Shown: piece by piece, positions 26,101-37,960 of the stretch
Layout of the letters: each line of letters starts with the position of its first letter
Position numbering within the stretch: the stretch's first letter is position 1
Source: Maylandia zebra
Lineage: Eukaryota > Chordata > Actinopteri > Cichliformes > Cichlidae
Reading direction: 5' to 3'
Assembly (NCBI RefSeq): GCF_041146795.1
Contig: NC_135167.1
Location: 4,988,454-5,052,453 of the forward strand
DNA: 64,000 bases
The notes under the pieces: model-generated
Told to the model about the DNA's origin: nothing
What the model saw: only the letters and a program-made list of their open reading frames with translations
The model's database searches: none
Translations under genes and position numbers: made by a program

Positions 26101-27098
26101 TTGGTTCTCCCACTTGTTTTGAAAATGAAAAATTTCGTCTACTTCACAATGGTATTAGTGACCAGTCCAGATGATAAAAACAACCCTCTTGCTGCACTCT
26201 ACTGTATGTGCTTTCATCCTGGTGGTAGTTTAAGGGCAGGGATTATTCAAGAGAGAGAAGTTAAGCATTTCTAAAGTAGACCTCTTGCAGGGACTTTGCA
26301 ATGTGGACTACAAGTGCTCAAATAATATTTTTCACTTCTCTTCACTGAGGTGATTTAAATATTTGTGGTTTGAAGCTACTGGGAAACTTAGTGGGTTGTA
26401 TTGCAGTTCTATAGTACTGAGTGTTTCCTAGCATGTTGTCGCTATATTATTTTCCTCCTCCAGGGCTTTGCTTTGGTTACATGACTGAAAGCAATGAATA
26501 CTACACCTCCGCATTCAGTAACACAATCCTGCCATCTACCTGCATTGTTTGCTAAAATGTCACTACTTTGGCTAGACTTTAGGTTCAGGGCAGAAAACTG
26601 ACATGTAAATGAATGTGTGTCTGCCAGCACTTGGGTAATAGGTCACAGTTACAATTTACAAATTTTAAACTTATGATCAGTTCATGAGCTCGGCGTTGCA
26701 TTGATTCCTATTGGAGCCCATGTGTCCTGCCTTGCTTTATGATACTGACCGAAGAGTTCTTGTGGTAGTGGAAGCTTTAACTCTCCTGTGTCAGCAAAGT
26801 ATTTCCTTACTATCTGAGGCACTCTAGTTGTCTAATGCTCACAAACAGAGGTCACATAGAGAAAAATACTATAAAGGAAATGCTATGAAAAACTGATAAT
26901 CTAATATATTTTTGAGAATTCTGTCATGTTCATTTAATGTCTCTTCTAGAATATCTATAAAAAGGGCAACATAACGTATAATGTAGGAAGTGGCACAACA
27001 TGAATGCAGTTTGCTTTATGATGAACAAGATAAAGTATCTCTAAGATCTTACCAGTGGTGAGGATGATTAAGAAGAGCGCAAACTTCAGATTATCCAT
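17150..27098 (-). CDS. Adhesion G-protein-coupled receptor, group G (ADGRG1/3/5-like)
   Basis: Surface receptor with a large N-terminal region, an autoproteolysis site and seven membrane spans. Fourteen coding exons, in order: 27098-27053, 26049-25778, 25454-25268, 25037-24995, 24802-24724, 23668-23546, 23353-23237, 22308-22266, 22155-22049, 21878-21763, 21681-21419, 21340-21241, 21014-20737, 17277-17150. They sum to 1902 nt (633 aa). Seen: signal peptide MDNLKFALFLIILTT; a PLL-like N-terminal region (KFCLDWEPLLDQL); ACVSWDTRK then GPS motif NHTVCQCNHLTYF, where cleavage would fall between L332 and T333, exposing TYFTVLV as the tethered agonist; spans from about residue 345. TM7 is split: NSFQ|GFFLMLRF is completed only by the distant last exon, which adds a Ser/Gly-rich tail ending QAQEKS. 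The tail and ELC-type details resemble ADGRG3 or ADGRG5 as much as ADGRG1, so no symbol is given. Confidence 0.92.
17506..19063 (+). mobile_element. Rex1-like LINE, 5'-truncated copy B
   Basis: Non-LTR retrotransposon in the last intron of the adhesion GPCR, antisense to it. An intact 413-aa frame (17510-18751) covers most of the reverse transcriptase: [50 protein letters not shown] (in place of the usual FADD) and SRLYLLRRLRSFG. The DNA TTCTCCAGTGCCTTCAACAC at 17806 is the well-known Rex1 forward priming site. The 3'UTR ends in ACTAATAAAGG plus TTATC repeats at 19044-19063. The 5' end, including the endonuclease, is missing. No clear target-site duplication was seen. Confidence 0.9.
19064..20736. 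other. Remainder of the last GPCR intron
   Basis: AT-rich intronic sequence with no recognised exon. Read-through of the exon ending at 20737 would add GQCFCCTVIPDY and stop at 20684. The GTCAGT donor at 20736 and the perfect phase match of the exon at 17277 make that read-through unlikely. Confidence 0.55.
22494..22791. repeat. Intragenic duplication, copy 1 (with ectopic splice donor)
   Basis: This segment duplicates about 22975-23261. The last about 150 bp (22641-22791 against 23111-23261) differ at only a few bases, and the earlier part is more diverged. The parent copy contains the 3' end of the GPCR exon 23353-23237 and its donor. The duplicate therefore carries a pseudo-exon end and a GTAAGT donor at 22765 inside the following intron. 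Confidence 0.85.
22975..23261. repeat. Intragenic duplication, copy 2 (parent, spans true exon end)
   Basis: Partner of 22494-22791. It spans the functional boundary of the GPCR exon (exon end 23237, donor GTAAGT) and intron sequence beyond it. The two copies are in direct orientation, with an offset of about 470 bp. Confidence 0.85.
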
Positions 27099-27117
27099 CG
27101 GCTGCAGCTCGGTTGCT
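27099..27117 (-). promoter_or_regulatory. GPCR coding-exon acceptor and 5'UTR end
   Basis: On the minus strand a T-rich tract ending TATTTCTGCAG is a strong acceptor. It is followed by about 30 bases of leader and then the start ATG at 27098. It implies one or more upstream 5'UTR exons. Confidence 0.6.
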
Positions 27118-27235
27118 AACACCTGTTCTGCAGAAATACAAAAAGTGAAACGGTTTTAAAAGGGGAACAAATTTATAACTGCGTAAATGCTTATGCAAGG
27201 AGAACAGCAATTTAGCACCATTAAAATCAGTGGCT

Positions 27236-27240
<5 letters not shown>

Positions 27241-27289
<49 letters not shown>

Positions 27290-27290
27290 A
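27241..27290. repeat. (GT)n microsatellite
   Basis: An uninterrupted run of about 24 GT units lies upstream of the GPCR start codon, in the predicted 5'UTR intron. Confidence 0.97.
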
Positions 27291-28429
27291 TGGTTAAATG
27301 AAAGAGCACAGTGTTAATTTGCAGCCAATTTTAACCACATATAGAAAATGTTAGAACAAATAAAAAAAGCATATCAATTACATTCTTTTTACATGAAGTC
27401 ATAAAAAAACGAAACAAAAAGTTCCCAGTTTAATGTAATGACATTTTCTTAGTGATACCATTCTCATTTGGACGCCTGGTTTGTTATCTGTCCTTATATA
27501 TCAGTGAACACAAATGAGTTCAGCCTCAAAATAAACACAGCGACCTTTCTAAGCTCTTATCAATGGAAACAGTCTTCCCCTTGTAACGGGAATGAGAACA
27601 CATACACATGCATCAGCAATTCAGTCTTTCCATAACCCTACAGTGAGCTGCTTTTCCTCCAAGGTCAAGTGCTGAATAGTCAAGCAAGCTTATACTGACA
27701 GTTTCCATGTCCACCACCAGTTAGTGTCTAAAGCAGAAAAATATACAACTGGGAATTTTCTTTGAAAAAAATCCACTTTGCATCATATTAGAGAATCACA
27801 TGACTGTCAACAGACGGACATGTCTCAAATAACCACAAATGCATTTTTGTCATTTTCAATTTCAACCAAAGACGGAAACTCATCCTAGTCTGGTGTCATT
27901 GCTTTACATCACCACATCCAGACAAGCTCATAGCGTGGAAGTTAAAACCTAACAAATACTAGATCTGTGACCACGTCGCGTGGGTTTACTGCATGGTATG
28001 CGTGACAGTGAGAATGTCTGGAAAATAATCAAAAAAGCAGACAGGAACCTGTTGAACCACAGACAAAGCAGGCAGACAGACAGAAAAAAGAACAATAGAA
28101 AGACAGGGAAATATCACACTGCATATCCTGAGAGGACAGCTTGCTATTTATAACACCCACACTCGATACTTGAGAAAGATATAAGCCTTGCACAACCCAC
28201 CCATTAATGCACAGAGACATACAAATAAGCAAACAAACACACACAAACAGGAGGTTTATTTGATGAACACACAAAATGCTACCTTACTTTTTTGCATTAT
28301 GCGGCACTTTCACTGATGCTCTATTGGCCTGGCTTCAGTTTTAGAGTTTGATAAGTCGGTGATGTTAACATGCTCAGTTCTTTGTTGTTTTTTTGCCTCT
28401 ATATCTTCCTCTTTCCTCCCTTTTCCTTC

Positions 28430-28665
28430 TCTTGACACCCAAATTGGTCAATGCAATTGGCTGCCCCTCCCAAGGCCTGGTTCTGCTTGAGGTCTCCTCG
28501 TGTCAAAAGAGAGTTCTTCACCCCCACCATTGCCATATACTTACTCATAGAGGATGTCTGTTGTTAGGATTCTCTCTATAAAAACAGTAGGGTTTTTAGC
28601 TTACAGTACAAATTGCCTTGAGATAATAATCTGTCATGTAAATAAAGTCATATTGAATTAACTGC
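28430..28665 (+). repeat. L2-like LINE/SINE 3' end
   Basis: The sequence matches the very common fish repeat end: CCTGGTTCTGCTTGAGG, then GAGAGTTCTTCACCCCCACC, then a TAGGGTTTTTAGCTTACAG phrase, and finally a tail like TGTAAATAAAGTCATATTGAA. The copy is diverged. It lies in the predicted 5'UTR intron of the GPCR. Confidence 0.65.
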
Positions 28666-29650
28666 ATTTTCTTATATATACCAACATGAGAATGCTCTAA
28701 ATTTTAGAGCGTTAGTCTGTTCTATCGTTATCTGTGTCACATGTCTTCACTATGGTCATCCCAGTCAACACACAAGCCTCACCACTTGTTACTCAAGCAT
28801 TTAGTTTGAGAGCGACAGCTGAACATTAGCTTTCCTGTGAAGATGCCACGTCACACCAGCCAGTTCTCTCAGCTGCGACACTTCTTGTGATGCAGAACTG
28901 TGGTTTGACATAAGATATCTTCTTGAAATGAAGCCAAGAAGACAATATCAAAATATCCCACAGTTTACTTTTCAGTTCAGTTATCTAACACAAAGACGTG
29001 TGAAAATGAAACCTTTGTATTTTCCGTGTCAAAGTGTGGTTTTGGCATTTCGTTCTCTGATAATTTAAAAGTGACAAAAGCAAAAAAGTTGCTAAGGTGT
29101 AACTTCAAGCGGTGCATGCTTGAGAAACTAATGTGTAATATAGTGACCTGCCAGGAAGGAGTGCAGTAATATTTCTCTGCCTCAGTTAAACAGATATTGT
29201 AGTTTAAAATATGTTACTGTCTTTTCATTTATCAAGGCTTTAGGATCTTTAGAAAACTTATTTATCTGAATTACAACTTTTACTAGAATAGCATGATACA
29301 ATATGATATAATAACATGATTCATTGTGGAGCTCTGTATCATAATTTCAGCCTCTATGTCAGGAAAAAAGTGATTTATGAGATATTGAAAACGATGTGAT
29401 TGGTGGTGTCAATTTACTGTATTTTTTCCACCCAACTATCTCTACGGTTAACCTTGAATGGTCAGAAAAAGAGAAAATATCCACTGAGCGGCAGTTCTCT
29501 GTGTAAAAATATCTTGTTGTTCAGAGGAGGAGCTTGCTTTGAACTGATAAGAAGGCAACAATTACTCAAATAACAATCCACATATGTTCACCAAAGGTAG
29601 ACGATAAACTGTTGCAATAGTTTGATGGGTGAGAATTTGGTGTTAATAAA
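28666..29650. other. Intronic stretch without recognised features
   Basis: AT-rich sequence inside the predicted long 5'UTR intron of the GPCR gene. No exon, RNA gene or repeat family was recognised. Confidence 0.5.
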
Positions 29651-30075
29651 AGCATTCTGTCCTGTATCAACAGGTCAGCAGGTCAGAGTGGTAGTGGTAG
29701 AGTCTTTGTACATAACTTCCAAAATGCCACTGACTCCCTGAGTATTGTTGCTATGGTTGTCCATCCCTTTACAATCACAGAACAGCCATCATCTAATGAC
29801 TGATTTCAGGATGATGATGCACCGTTTCACAAATTCAAATGGCCTCTTCATTCACTAGATCTTAATCCAACAGAGCACATGCAAAATGGGAGATTCACAT
29901 CACGCATTTGCAACTGATAAGTCTGCAACAACTGTGTAATATCATCATGTCAATATGCTCCAACACATCTGAGGAATGTTTTTTTGTTGAATATGTTACA
30001 ACAGTTCTGAAGGCAAAAAGGATCCAACCTTGTAACACCAAGGTGTGCTTAATGAAGTGGCTTAAGAAGAAGTAA
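29650..30075 (+). mobile_element. Decayed Tc1/mariner-type transposase remnant
   Basis: Broken coding traces include QDDDAPFHKFKWP and HSLDLNPTEHMQ, which correspond to the QDNDPKH and [11 protein letters not shown] motifs around the third catalytic residue of Tc1-like transposases. Stops interrupt all frames. The segment ends in AACACCAAGGTGTGCTTAAT then GAAGTGGCT, a typical end of this degraded repeat in fish. A second piece of the same repeat lies at 31850-32005. Confidence 0.7.
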
Positions 30076-31849
30076 GCTTGAGCATGGGATAATTGCTGTT
30101 ATCAGTGTGTCTCATGAGAGAGACATCTGTTAAGGAAAAACATCAATTCCATCGGTCTGTTTCATGTATGTTATTACAACGGAAACGAAAGCTCAAGAGA
30201 CCAAAGCTTTGATGAATCTTCAAAAGCAGTAAGTGATGAGCTTGTTTGGTGGCCCTTGTACCATGGTACCATGCTAGGACAGAAATGAGCTGTTGTGGTA
30301 CCTTAACCTAAACACACACCTCTGTCTCTCCTGGTGGACTCGGAGGAACAGGAGTCCCTCCCTCTGTAGATACAAAAGGATCATTCTAAGGTTATAAAAA
30401 CACGACAATAGTGTCATCAAAGTCCTACATATGACCTTTACACCTACACACCAATTTGGACTTTTTCGAGCTAAAATTCCCAAAATGATCCTTCCACAAA
30501 ACCCTAATTTAGTTTGGCTCAAAATGTCAGCTGATCTCCTCCTACATATATACATATAAGCTGAAATAATGAAGTTGTGAATAAACATGGGTGTGGTTAC
30601 TTTGTCAGCTGTTCCATTTCTCATGAAAGTACATTTTAGAAACTACCCATATCATCAAAGAGAGTTCCTATTTATATAAATAAATAAATAAATAGGTAAG
30701 AAGGCCAATCTTGAGGCTTTAAAATGTTTGTCTTAATTTGTTATGTCTTATTGTTTGCATCTTCATAATAGAGTCCATGGTCCCAATACGTACTTAACAC
30801 AATCCCCAAACTTTAAATTTAGAGTTGGGGTGAAATATCAGGTGCATCGCAGTGGTGATGAATTCACACACAGCATTAGTGTATGATTTGTAGCAGCATC
30901 ACCCACGAACTGCTCATTACAGTTTTCTCATTATATCTACGAAGAGATCAGAGGTTAAAAATAAATGGCCACTGTCACCACACCCAGAGCTACAAGAGTG
31001 AACACACACTGTAAGCTTAGTTAAGGTGACAATGATGCCTATTATCAAATCTTTTATGTGCAATTATATAATTGGGTTCGAGTCTTTGCAAAGTTTAAAC
31101 AAATATATCCACTCTCTCTTACACAATATTTCAGCTTGTCGTGTAAACTATCTCTAATTCTGCACTCACTCTCTATTGTTCATGTACACTGGCCAGGGAT
31201 CAATTCAGCACAAGAATTTCCCCTTTTCTTTCACTTCCTATGCTTGTGTGAATGTGGGTGTGAAAGAGATGCAATGACCAAAGCCTGGCATACGTGGAAG
31301 TGTGTTAGTGAGACGCAGTGCTCGCATACCGTAGCAGTCTTAGAATTTCTCACCTTTCAGCACAAAGACTCCACACATCCAGAAACTAAATTCACTCCAT
31401 TTGTCACTCCTACACATTTATAAGATGATATGATAAGAGCCTTTGCCTCAGCATTTATGTGAACACATGCATCCATTCAAACTACCCACAACTGTGTTAA
31501 CGAGACAACACTTGTGATTCCCCCGTCTGCTTGATTCTGTTTTCCTGTAATGACATATGTGGGTCTGACTCACCTGCCTATATGAATCATCTTTACAAGT
31601 TCTCACACTATGGCACAAAAGTCAAAACAATGTGTGACACAGATGGCAGAAAATGATACCAGACGGAGTACGCAATCTGTGTTCCAAGGTACATGGATAT
31701 GTAACACTTTTATATTTGCTAGTGAATTATCCAAACCTAATATATTTTGCCACAAAAGTTTGAAACGTTTCTGCTCATCAAGGCCGACTGTCTTTGCCGT
31801 TCTTCATTCTCATTCATCAAACATAAACTACACTGAGAAGTGGACATGA

Positions 31850-32005
31850 GAAGTCTGCAACAAATGCGTTATGCTATTGTGTCAATATGGACAAAAATCT
31901 CTGAAGATTGTTTCTCTAATGTTTAACACGCAAATTTTAGGCAATCTGAAGGCCCGAGGGCCCAACCTTGAACTACCAAGGTGTTAGTAATGAAGTGGCT
32001 GTGAA
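31850..32005 (+). mobile_element. Second decayed Tc1/mariner-type fragment
   Basis: It contains AGTCTGCAACAAATGCG, then CAACCTTGAACTACCAAGG and TAATGAAGTGGCT, which parallel the end of the copy at 29650-30075. It is cut directly by the hAT-type element whose target duplication begins at 32006. Confidence 0.6.
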
Positions 32006-32013
32006 GCTTGAGG

Positions 32014-33457
32014 TAGGGCTGCTCGATTATGGCAAAAATGATAATCACGATTATTTTCACTGAAATTGAGATCTCGATTATTTGACGATATTTATTTAAC
32101 CCTTTAAGACCTACCATAGAACCAAGTCCACCAGAGCTTATATTATTTTTTTTTACATGCTGTAGTGCCATTTTTGGGAGCATTTCAAGTTGCTATACAA
32201 CTGTTATAGCCCATATTTTAATAATATGTATGCATTAAGTCCATAGTAATTACATTAATTACAAAAAAGTGCAATAAACTACAAAACAATTGAAAATCTT
32301 TTTTTTTTTTTTTTTTTTACATATATTTCTACTTGGGGAAATTTAAGAGGCTTATCCCTCAAAACTTTAAATACAAAAAAGTTGCAAAACATAGTTTCCC
32401 ACCACAGTAAATTTATTTTGAGTGTCTTCATAGTTTTATTTTGGAGATACATCAATTTTTATATACTGCAGGAAAAACAAAAAACAATCCTATGATGCAA
32501 ATTTGCAAAGAAAGCAGCATGTGCATCAAAATAAACTATTTCCAGCAGTGCAATTCGAGTTCTAAGCATCACAGAAACTATTCAGAAAAGTCAAACATGA
32601 CTTATAAAAACACCAGTATAGGCTTTTAAGGCCTACAAGTAAAAAACTACATTTTCCGTGAAAATGAAGTCGGTTTCGGACAGGAAATGGCGGACATGCG
32701 ATAGTTCGCGTTGACGTCTTGTTCAATGTGGGAAGTGTTACGAACAGCTGATCGGATCGGCAAAGCGTGTTTCTGGAATATTATTTTTTTGTTCCTGCAA
32801 GCGCTTTTTATGCAATTTTTGCAAAGCTTTATGTGGAAGGGAACCGTGACCGAGGACAAGCTGATGGCATAAGATGTAAGTACAACTCCTCTGGTTTCAT
32901 ATGCAAAACAAATTATTGCGCTAGCTTACGCGGTTCAGGTTCTACAGGGATTTAAAGGGTTAACAATAACAATGTATTGAATAATGACTTTAAAAAATAA
33001 TATAAAATAGTGTGCAAATACTGATAACAGTGCAAATGTTTGCAATATAAAAAATAAATGAAAAATGTAAACATCTATGTTTAGTGAACTTTGCAGTGTT
33101 GCTCTCAGTTACGACACTGTAGCAAAGTGTACACACTATGTCTACTTGATCCACGTCAAGTAGAACCCATAATGTTTCCACACCACTGAAGTTTTTTTTC
33201 TTTTACCTCTCTTTTCAACCAACGGCAGTCACTCTCCTCCCCAAATAACTTCTGCATAGCTTTCCGAGCTTCCCTTGGGTCTTCTTAATTGTTGTGACAC
33301 ATGTTGGAAATGCAGAGAGGTGCGCTTGATTTGCCACACGGAGCAGCGTGAGAGTAAAGCACGAGGGAGGGGCTAATAATCGGCTCAGTCATTTTTAATG
33401 ATCGTTGAAAGCCCAGATCGTAATCGTGATTAAAATTCGATTAATTGAGCAGCCCTA
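32014..33457. mobile_element. Non-autonomous hAT-type transposon with 8-bp target duplication
   Basis: The ends are inverted: the left begins TAGGGCTGCTCGATTA and the right ends with the complement of TAGGGCTGCTCAATTA. Identical 8-bp duplications GCTTGAGG flank it at 32006-32013 and 33458-33465, as expected for the hAT superfamily. No transposase is encoded. A second, piggyBac-type element sits inside at 32100-32959. The insertion lies within the decayed Tc1 remnant, in the predicted GPCR 5'UTR intron. Confidence 0.9.
32100..32959. mobile_element. Nested piggyBac-type non-autonomous element
   Basis: TTAA at 32096-32099 and 32960-32963 flank a segment starting CCCTTTAAGACC and ending in TTTAAAGGG. 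The inverted ends agree over about 24 bp with several mismatches (TAGAACC matches inside both). A TTAA target and CCC/GGG termini are hallmarks of piggyBac. No transposase was seen; a 62-codon frame near 32767 has no recognised domain. It is inserted into the hAT-type element 32014-33457, so it is younger. Confidence 0.78.
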
Positions 33458-33465
33458 GCTTGAGG

Positions 33466-36400
33466 ATAGGTAATTGTAATAATAATAAAGAGACAAATCT
33501 GTTTCAAAAATCCAGTAGTTTAAATTTGTTTTATGTATGCCTTTACAATAGAGACTACCGCTTGGTTATCAAGCAGGGTTATAGTTGTTATACTTACAGT
33601 TGCGGTGTATGTTTGGTAGCAGTTTACTACCACAAATACACTGTGCTAGAGTACCAATAAATCTGCTGCGGTTGTACTTTGACCTACATAACCAACCTGG
33701 TTTACGCTTGTACTACAATATAAGGTAGTCTAAGGTAGTGATCAACATTGTGGCCAGCGCTTCCAACTGTATGGGCTGCGTTGACAGCAATGTGTAGTTA
33801 CCTTTCTAGGCAGGCATAATCTTGTTTTGGTTCTGGCATATGTGAAAACGAAGTACTGACTACTGGTACTTTTTGGTGTGGGTGATATAAAGCAAAAGAA
33901 CGAAAACCAAAAAAGTGCCATCTACATCTAAATCAGACACATGGACTTATTTTTTTCTTACAAGGGCAAGACAAAGTAGATGGATTTGTAAAGAGTACTG
34001 TATGATAGTAAAAAGTCTGAAAATAATCAGCCATGGATGCCAAAGTAAACACTAGAGCTACCTCCCAATTCAGAGTGAGCTAAGAAGATAACATATCGAT
34101 CACCTGGTCTTGATGAAGACAATGGGATCCAGATATTTGACACCATCTCAATGCTTTTTCATGTATACAGCCACACCTAGGTTCTACAGAGAAGGGAAGT
34201 GCAAAGTTGAGGAAAGGTACAGCAGAAAGGGTTGCATTAACCTGACACATGTGGACATCACAGGCACTGGATTCATACAACACCTCACATCTCAGAAATG
34301 GTGATCACTCTCTAGGTTCAAGACTTATTTAATGGTACAATAGTCTACATGTTTGCATTGAATTGGTAAGTAAATAGAAAGTATTTTAGTTAGTCAGTAA
34401 ACTGGACTAGATTGCAATAGAAAAAGTTCAGTTTGTCAGGTGCATGCAACTTTAATTACAAGTTTGAATAAACTGTGTTGGTCAGTCTGGCTGATTAACA
34501 ATCACACTTTGCTGTAGAAAAAAATGACTGAAGACATCATTTGCAACAGAAAATATATGATAAAACACAATATATCACAATAACTTATTGCAATATTTAG
34601 CAAAAGTATCAGAATCACAATAAATTGTATCATTGAGTTGGGTATTATGATAATATTGCCCCTTTGGGTCTTTGGTAATTCACACCTCTAGCAGATGAAC
34701 TGAAACGCGTTGCATCGCCTCAGACAAAGACCTGTGCAATGTGGGCTAGATGTTAAGTGTGTTGTGTTATTTTGGGACACAGCCCACGCCACGACTTCTA
34801 GCATCTATGCAGCACACACATTTGCTAGATATAGCCATAACTGAGCAACGAAGTATACCAAAAGTATCTTAATGTAAATGCGTGTGACAGACTTATCTTC
34901 TAGTGAATTATAATTTACTTGTCAGTTGGGTTGATTTTCAACCAAACACGAAAAGATGAAGCTCTGACGACAGTAGACGAAACTGCTAGGATCAGCATTT
35001 CAGCGTTGCCACTGAGGGCATGCTAGGATGCTCACATTAGCATTTCTCTTCAAAAGTAAATGTTTATTTCATATACACATCTCACAAGACTTAGGTATCA
35101 CATTATACAATTCACTTGTGAAAAGGGGCAACATTTACATTTTTAGTCTATTCTTAGTTTAATCTTTCATGAGTTAATGAGAATGTTTTCTACAAATGAT
35201 AAGCACCTCCTATTAAACCCTTTGATATACGTGACCTGGTTTCAGTAAAAGTACCTTGAAAATACCATTTCCTGTCATTCTCAAAGATTTAAAGTACCTC
35301 AGGGTAACATTTTCTGTCACTGCTTTTCATGTCTGTCCTTCTATTCTGCTGACTAGTCACCTGAGTTAAATATGTGAAAAAAAAAAACGACCCATCCAGT
35401 TTCACCATTTCTTTTACCCTCAGTCTTGGAACAAGCTGGAGCATTTTAAATTATAGACATATTAACATATTTATTATGAATGTGCCTTTAAAGTAGCCTG
35501 AGTTTGTTTCCTGTGGCAGTTTTCAATCTAAATTCACCCCACTCGTCTACAAGCAGCAGAGTGAAGCAGCAAAGAATGTGCATGGAAGAAGAGTAAGCCA
35601 GGGAACAAAAGCTGCTCTTTGTTGTCAGGCTTTAGAGCTGAAGTGACAGCGAGCATGAATAAGGGTCAAAGACCACTGGCTGATTCAGAGGCTGGTTCAG
35701 CCAGTGGTTAAAAGAACTGTGCACACCCATACTGACAGCTTACACTTACAAAGCTGTCACTTACTTTTAAATTAGAATATTCGCTGATTGCATTGAAACG
35801 TACGTATGTGTTTGGATTTACTTATTTTATGGCTCTATATGATTTTTCATCAAGAAAAATGACAGAATCAATTAAGGGACAAAAAAGGGGTCCTTAATAA
35901 GCATTTCAAGCCTTTTCTAACACTGGCTTAAATGGTGCTGCTAGGAGGAGACTTCACTGGGCTACACTTTTGTGCAACCGTTTCCTAAAAGATAAGACGT
36001 TTTTGTTTTTCTGAAGCACATTACATGAAGCAACGGGCCCAGCAGTGCTGCTGCTGTCATGTTGATTTACAGCACTAACGCTGAGCGGCTACTGAATGAG
36101 TCTCAAAGTGAGATTCTATTTGTAATAAGTTGTTTGTTTTTTCTCATCTCACCACATGCAGCAGACACTCAACTAAACCCCAGGAAAGCTGAGTCAAAGC
36201 AGGAATGCGGAGATATTTTTCAAGGTTAGGTGGAATATGGGTCGTGGGGAATGTTCCTGAGGGTACATTTGCATTGGACCTTGCATACCTTCCCATAGCA
36301 CCACAGTGATGCAGGGTGCATGTCTGTGCATGTGATTACATGGCTCCTTTATCTGTATCTCGACATACTCTGCGAGGAAATTGGAGGAGCAGGTGGAATG

Positions 36401-36887
36401 CTGCACACATTTCCTTCGGGGATATGAATAAATCAATAAAACAACACACATACGAACTCTGGCACGGACAAAAGACTGCATATTATTAAGTCTAAATCAC
36501 CCCCAGTGTGGCCTTAGGTGATCGCCAAGGGCTTTGGTTCGCCATCAACGGCTTTCTTTTCCTCATTATTAAAAAAAAAGAAGTCAGCACAAAGGAGAAG
36601 CGCTTTCTGCAATGAGTCACACAACCACAGCAGCATTTGCATTTCTCAAGATGAATGGTTAAAAAAAATACCCTTCTCATTTGTTACTTTATCACTTTCA
36701 GTTTCCAGTAGTTCTCATATCTGCATGTGCTGCTTTATCTAATTTAATTTGGGCCATTGCCCATCTTCTGTTGTTCAGGAGTTTTTTTTTTCTACATGAG
36801 TGAAGTCTTTTGATTGTGCATCTCATCACTGACAGGAAACCGCACGCTACAGCTGTAAGGAGAGCAAGTTCGAGCTGTTATCACTAC
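33466..36887. other. Intronic stretch without recognised exons
   Basis: AT-rich sequence between the hAT-type element and the predicted 5'UTR exon 2 of the GPCR. Open frames such as that at 34110-34304 have no recognisable domain and no convincing splice context. Confidence 0.5.
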
Positions 36888-36950
36888 CTTTGATGGCTGC
36901 CTTCAGGCAGCAGCATGAACCCAGACATCACCTCTTTGTACAGATACAGG
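36888..36950 (-). promoter_or_regulatory. Predicted 5'UTR exon 2 of adhesion GPCR, with uORF start
   Basis: On the minus strand a pyrimidine tract ending CACCTCTCTCAG is a strong acceptor, followed by a 63-base exon ending AAAG|GTAGTG. It contains ATG in the context GAGGTGATGT. Joined to the coding exon at 27117, this ATG opens a frame of about 22 codons (MSGFMLLPEGSHQ, then TGVSNRAAADG) ending in TAA that overlaps the main start codon. No other gene on this strand offers partner exons, so assignment to the GPCR is by position. Confidence 0.45.
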
Positions 36951-37319
36951 CTGAGAGAGGTGAAGAAAATGGTAACCAATGTCACAACCTTTTTACTGTA
37001 AACAGCGCACTGATGTATTCCTAGCTCAAGCACGCACATAAGCAATGAAAAAAGAAATTAATGTGAAATAAACAAGGCAAAATAACACATTAAAAATGGG
37101 TCGACCACTGTTAACCAAGCCATTTATAATAAATACTAACACTGAACCACCATTATTATCTTACAGGGCATGTAACAAATGAGCCTTAGTATCTCTCTCC
37201 TTTTTAATGTTTTTGTAAATTAATTATCACTTTATAGCACAAAGATTATTTAGTAAGATTATTTTAGTTTATATTTTATTCACAAAATGTTTTCATAAAT
37301 TAATTGAGGTGCAAATGTA

Positions 37320-37490
37320 TATCAGAGATACTCAAACGCATACATAAATAGATACACACACGTCTATCTAGCTATCTATAATGTGATATATACATATCTC
37401 TCTGTCTCTCTATACACACGCACACATACACATATATATATAGAGAGAGCGAGAGATAATGTGATATATACATATGTGTGTGTGTTTAAC
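37320..37490. repeat. Compound microsatellite
   Basis: Low-complexity stretch of TATC, TC, CACA, TATA, GAGA and TGTG short repeats. The phrase ATAATGTGATATATACATAT occurs twice (about 37378 and 37456). Confidence 0.85.
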
Positions 37491-37557
37491 TTTAGCCTAG
37501 GTTTCTAAAGCCAACCAACATATGCAGCATTATTCTTCCATGAGCGCGTAGGCTTAC

Positions 37558-37960
37558 CTTGAATATTTCCCCCGTCAGTATTCGAGGTTTCAGGTCTCCT
37601 CGTGAAAATCACCACCACGCTTTATGATGTTCAAAGTCTTCACCTAACACTTTCGCCCACTGTTCCACTCGCAGTGAACCCACTAAAAATGGAAAAGTGT
37701 AGTTCCACACGCCCGGGATTCTCCAATCAAAGAAGCGAAAATGTTAACCGGGATAAGGAAAAGTTCATCCTGGACCGTTGCTGCTATTTTTTTTTCCCGG
37801 TAATTGCGGCAGCAGCAGTTCGAAACCGTGAAAACGTTTTTTGTTTTGTTTTTTAAAGGAAAGTGAGCGATTAAAAAAAGTGTCCCAGTAAAACGATAAT
37901 TGAAGCCGACCACCGCGAAGCCTGTCCACAGATAACTAGGTGTCCGCGCCGGCAGCTGTC
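37558..37960 (-). promoter_or_regulatory. Predicted first exon and promoter of adhesion GPCR
   Basis: On the minus strand AATATTCAAG|GTAAGCC is a strong donor at 37558. Upstream is a locally CpG-containing stretch (near 37910-37960, with GTCCGCGCCGGCAGC). It fits a transcription start region feeding the 5'UTR exon at 36950-36888. The exact start is unknown, and the link to the GPCR is an inference. Confidence 0.4.

Noticed and set aside
34110-34304. Opposed open frames on both strands
   Set aside because: Neither frame has a recognisable domain, splice context or codon pattern.
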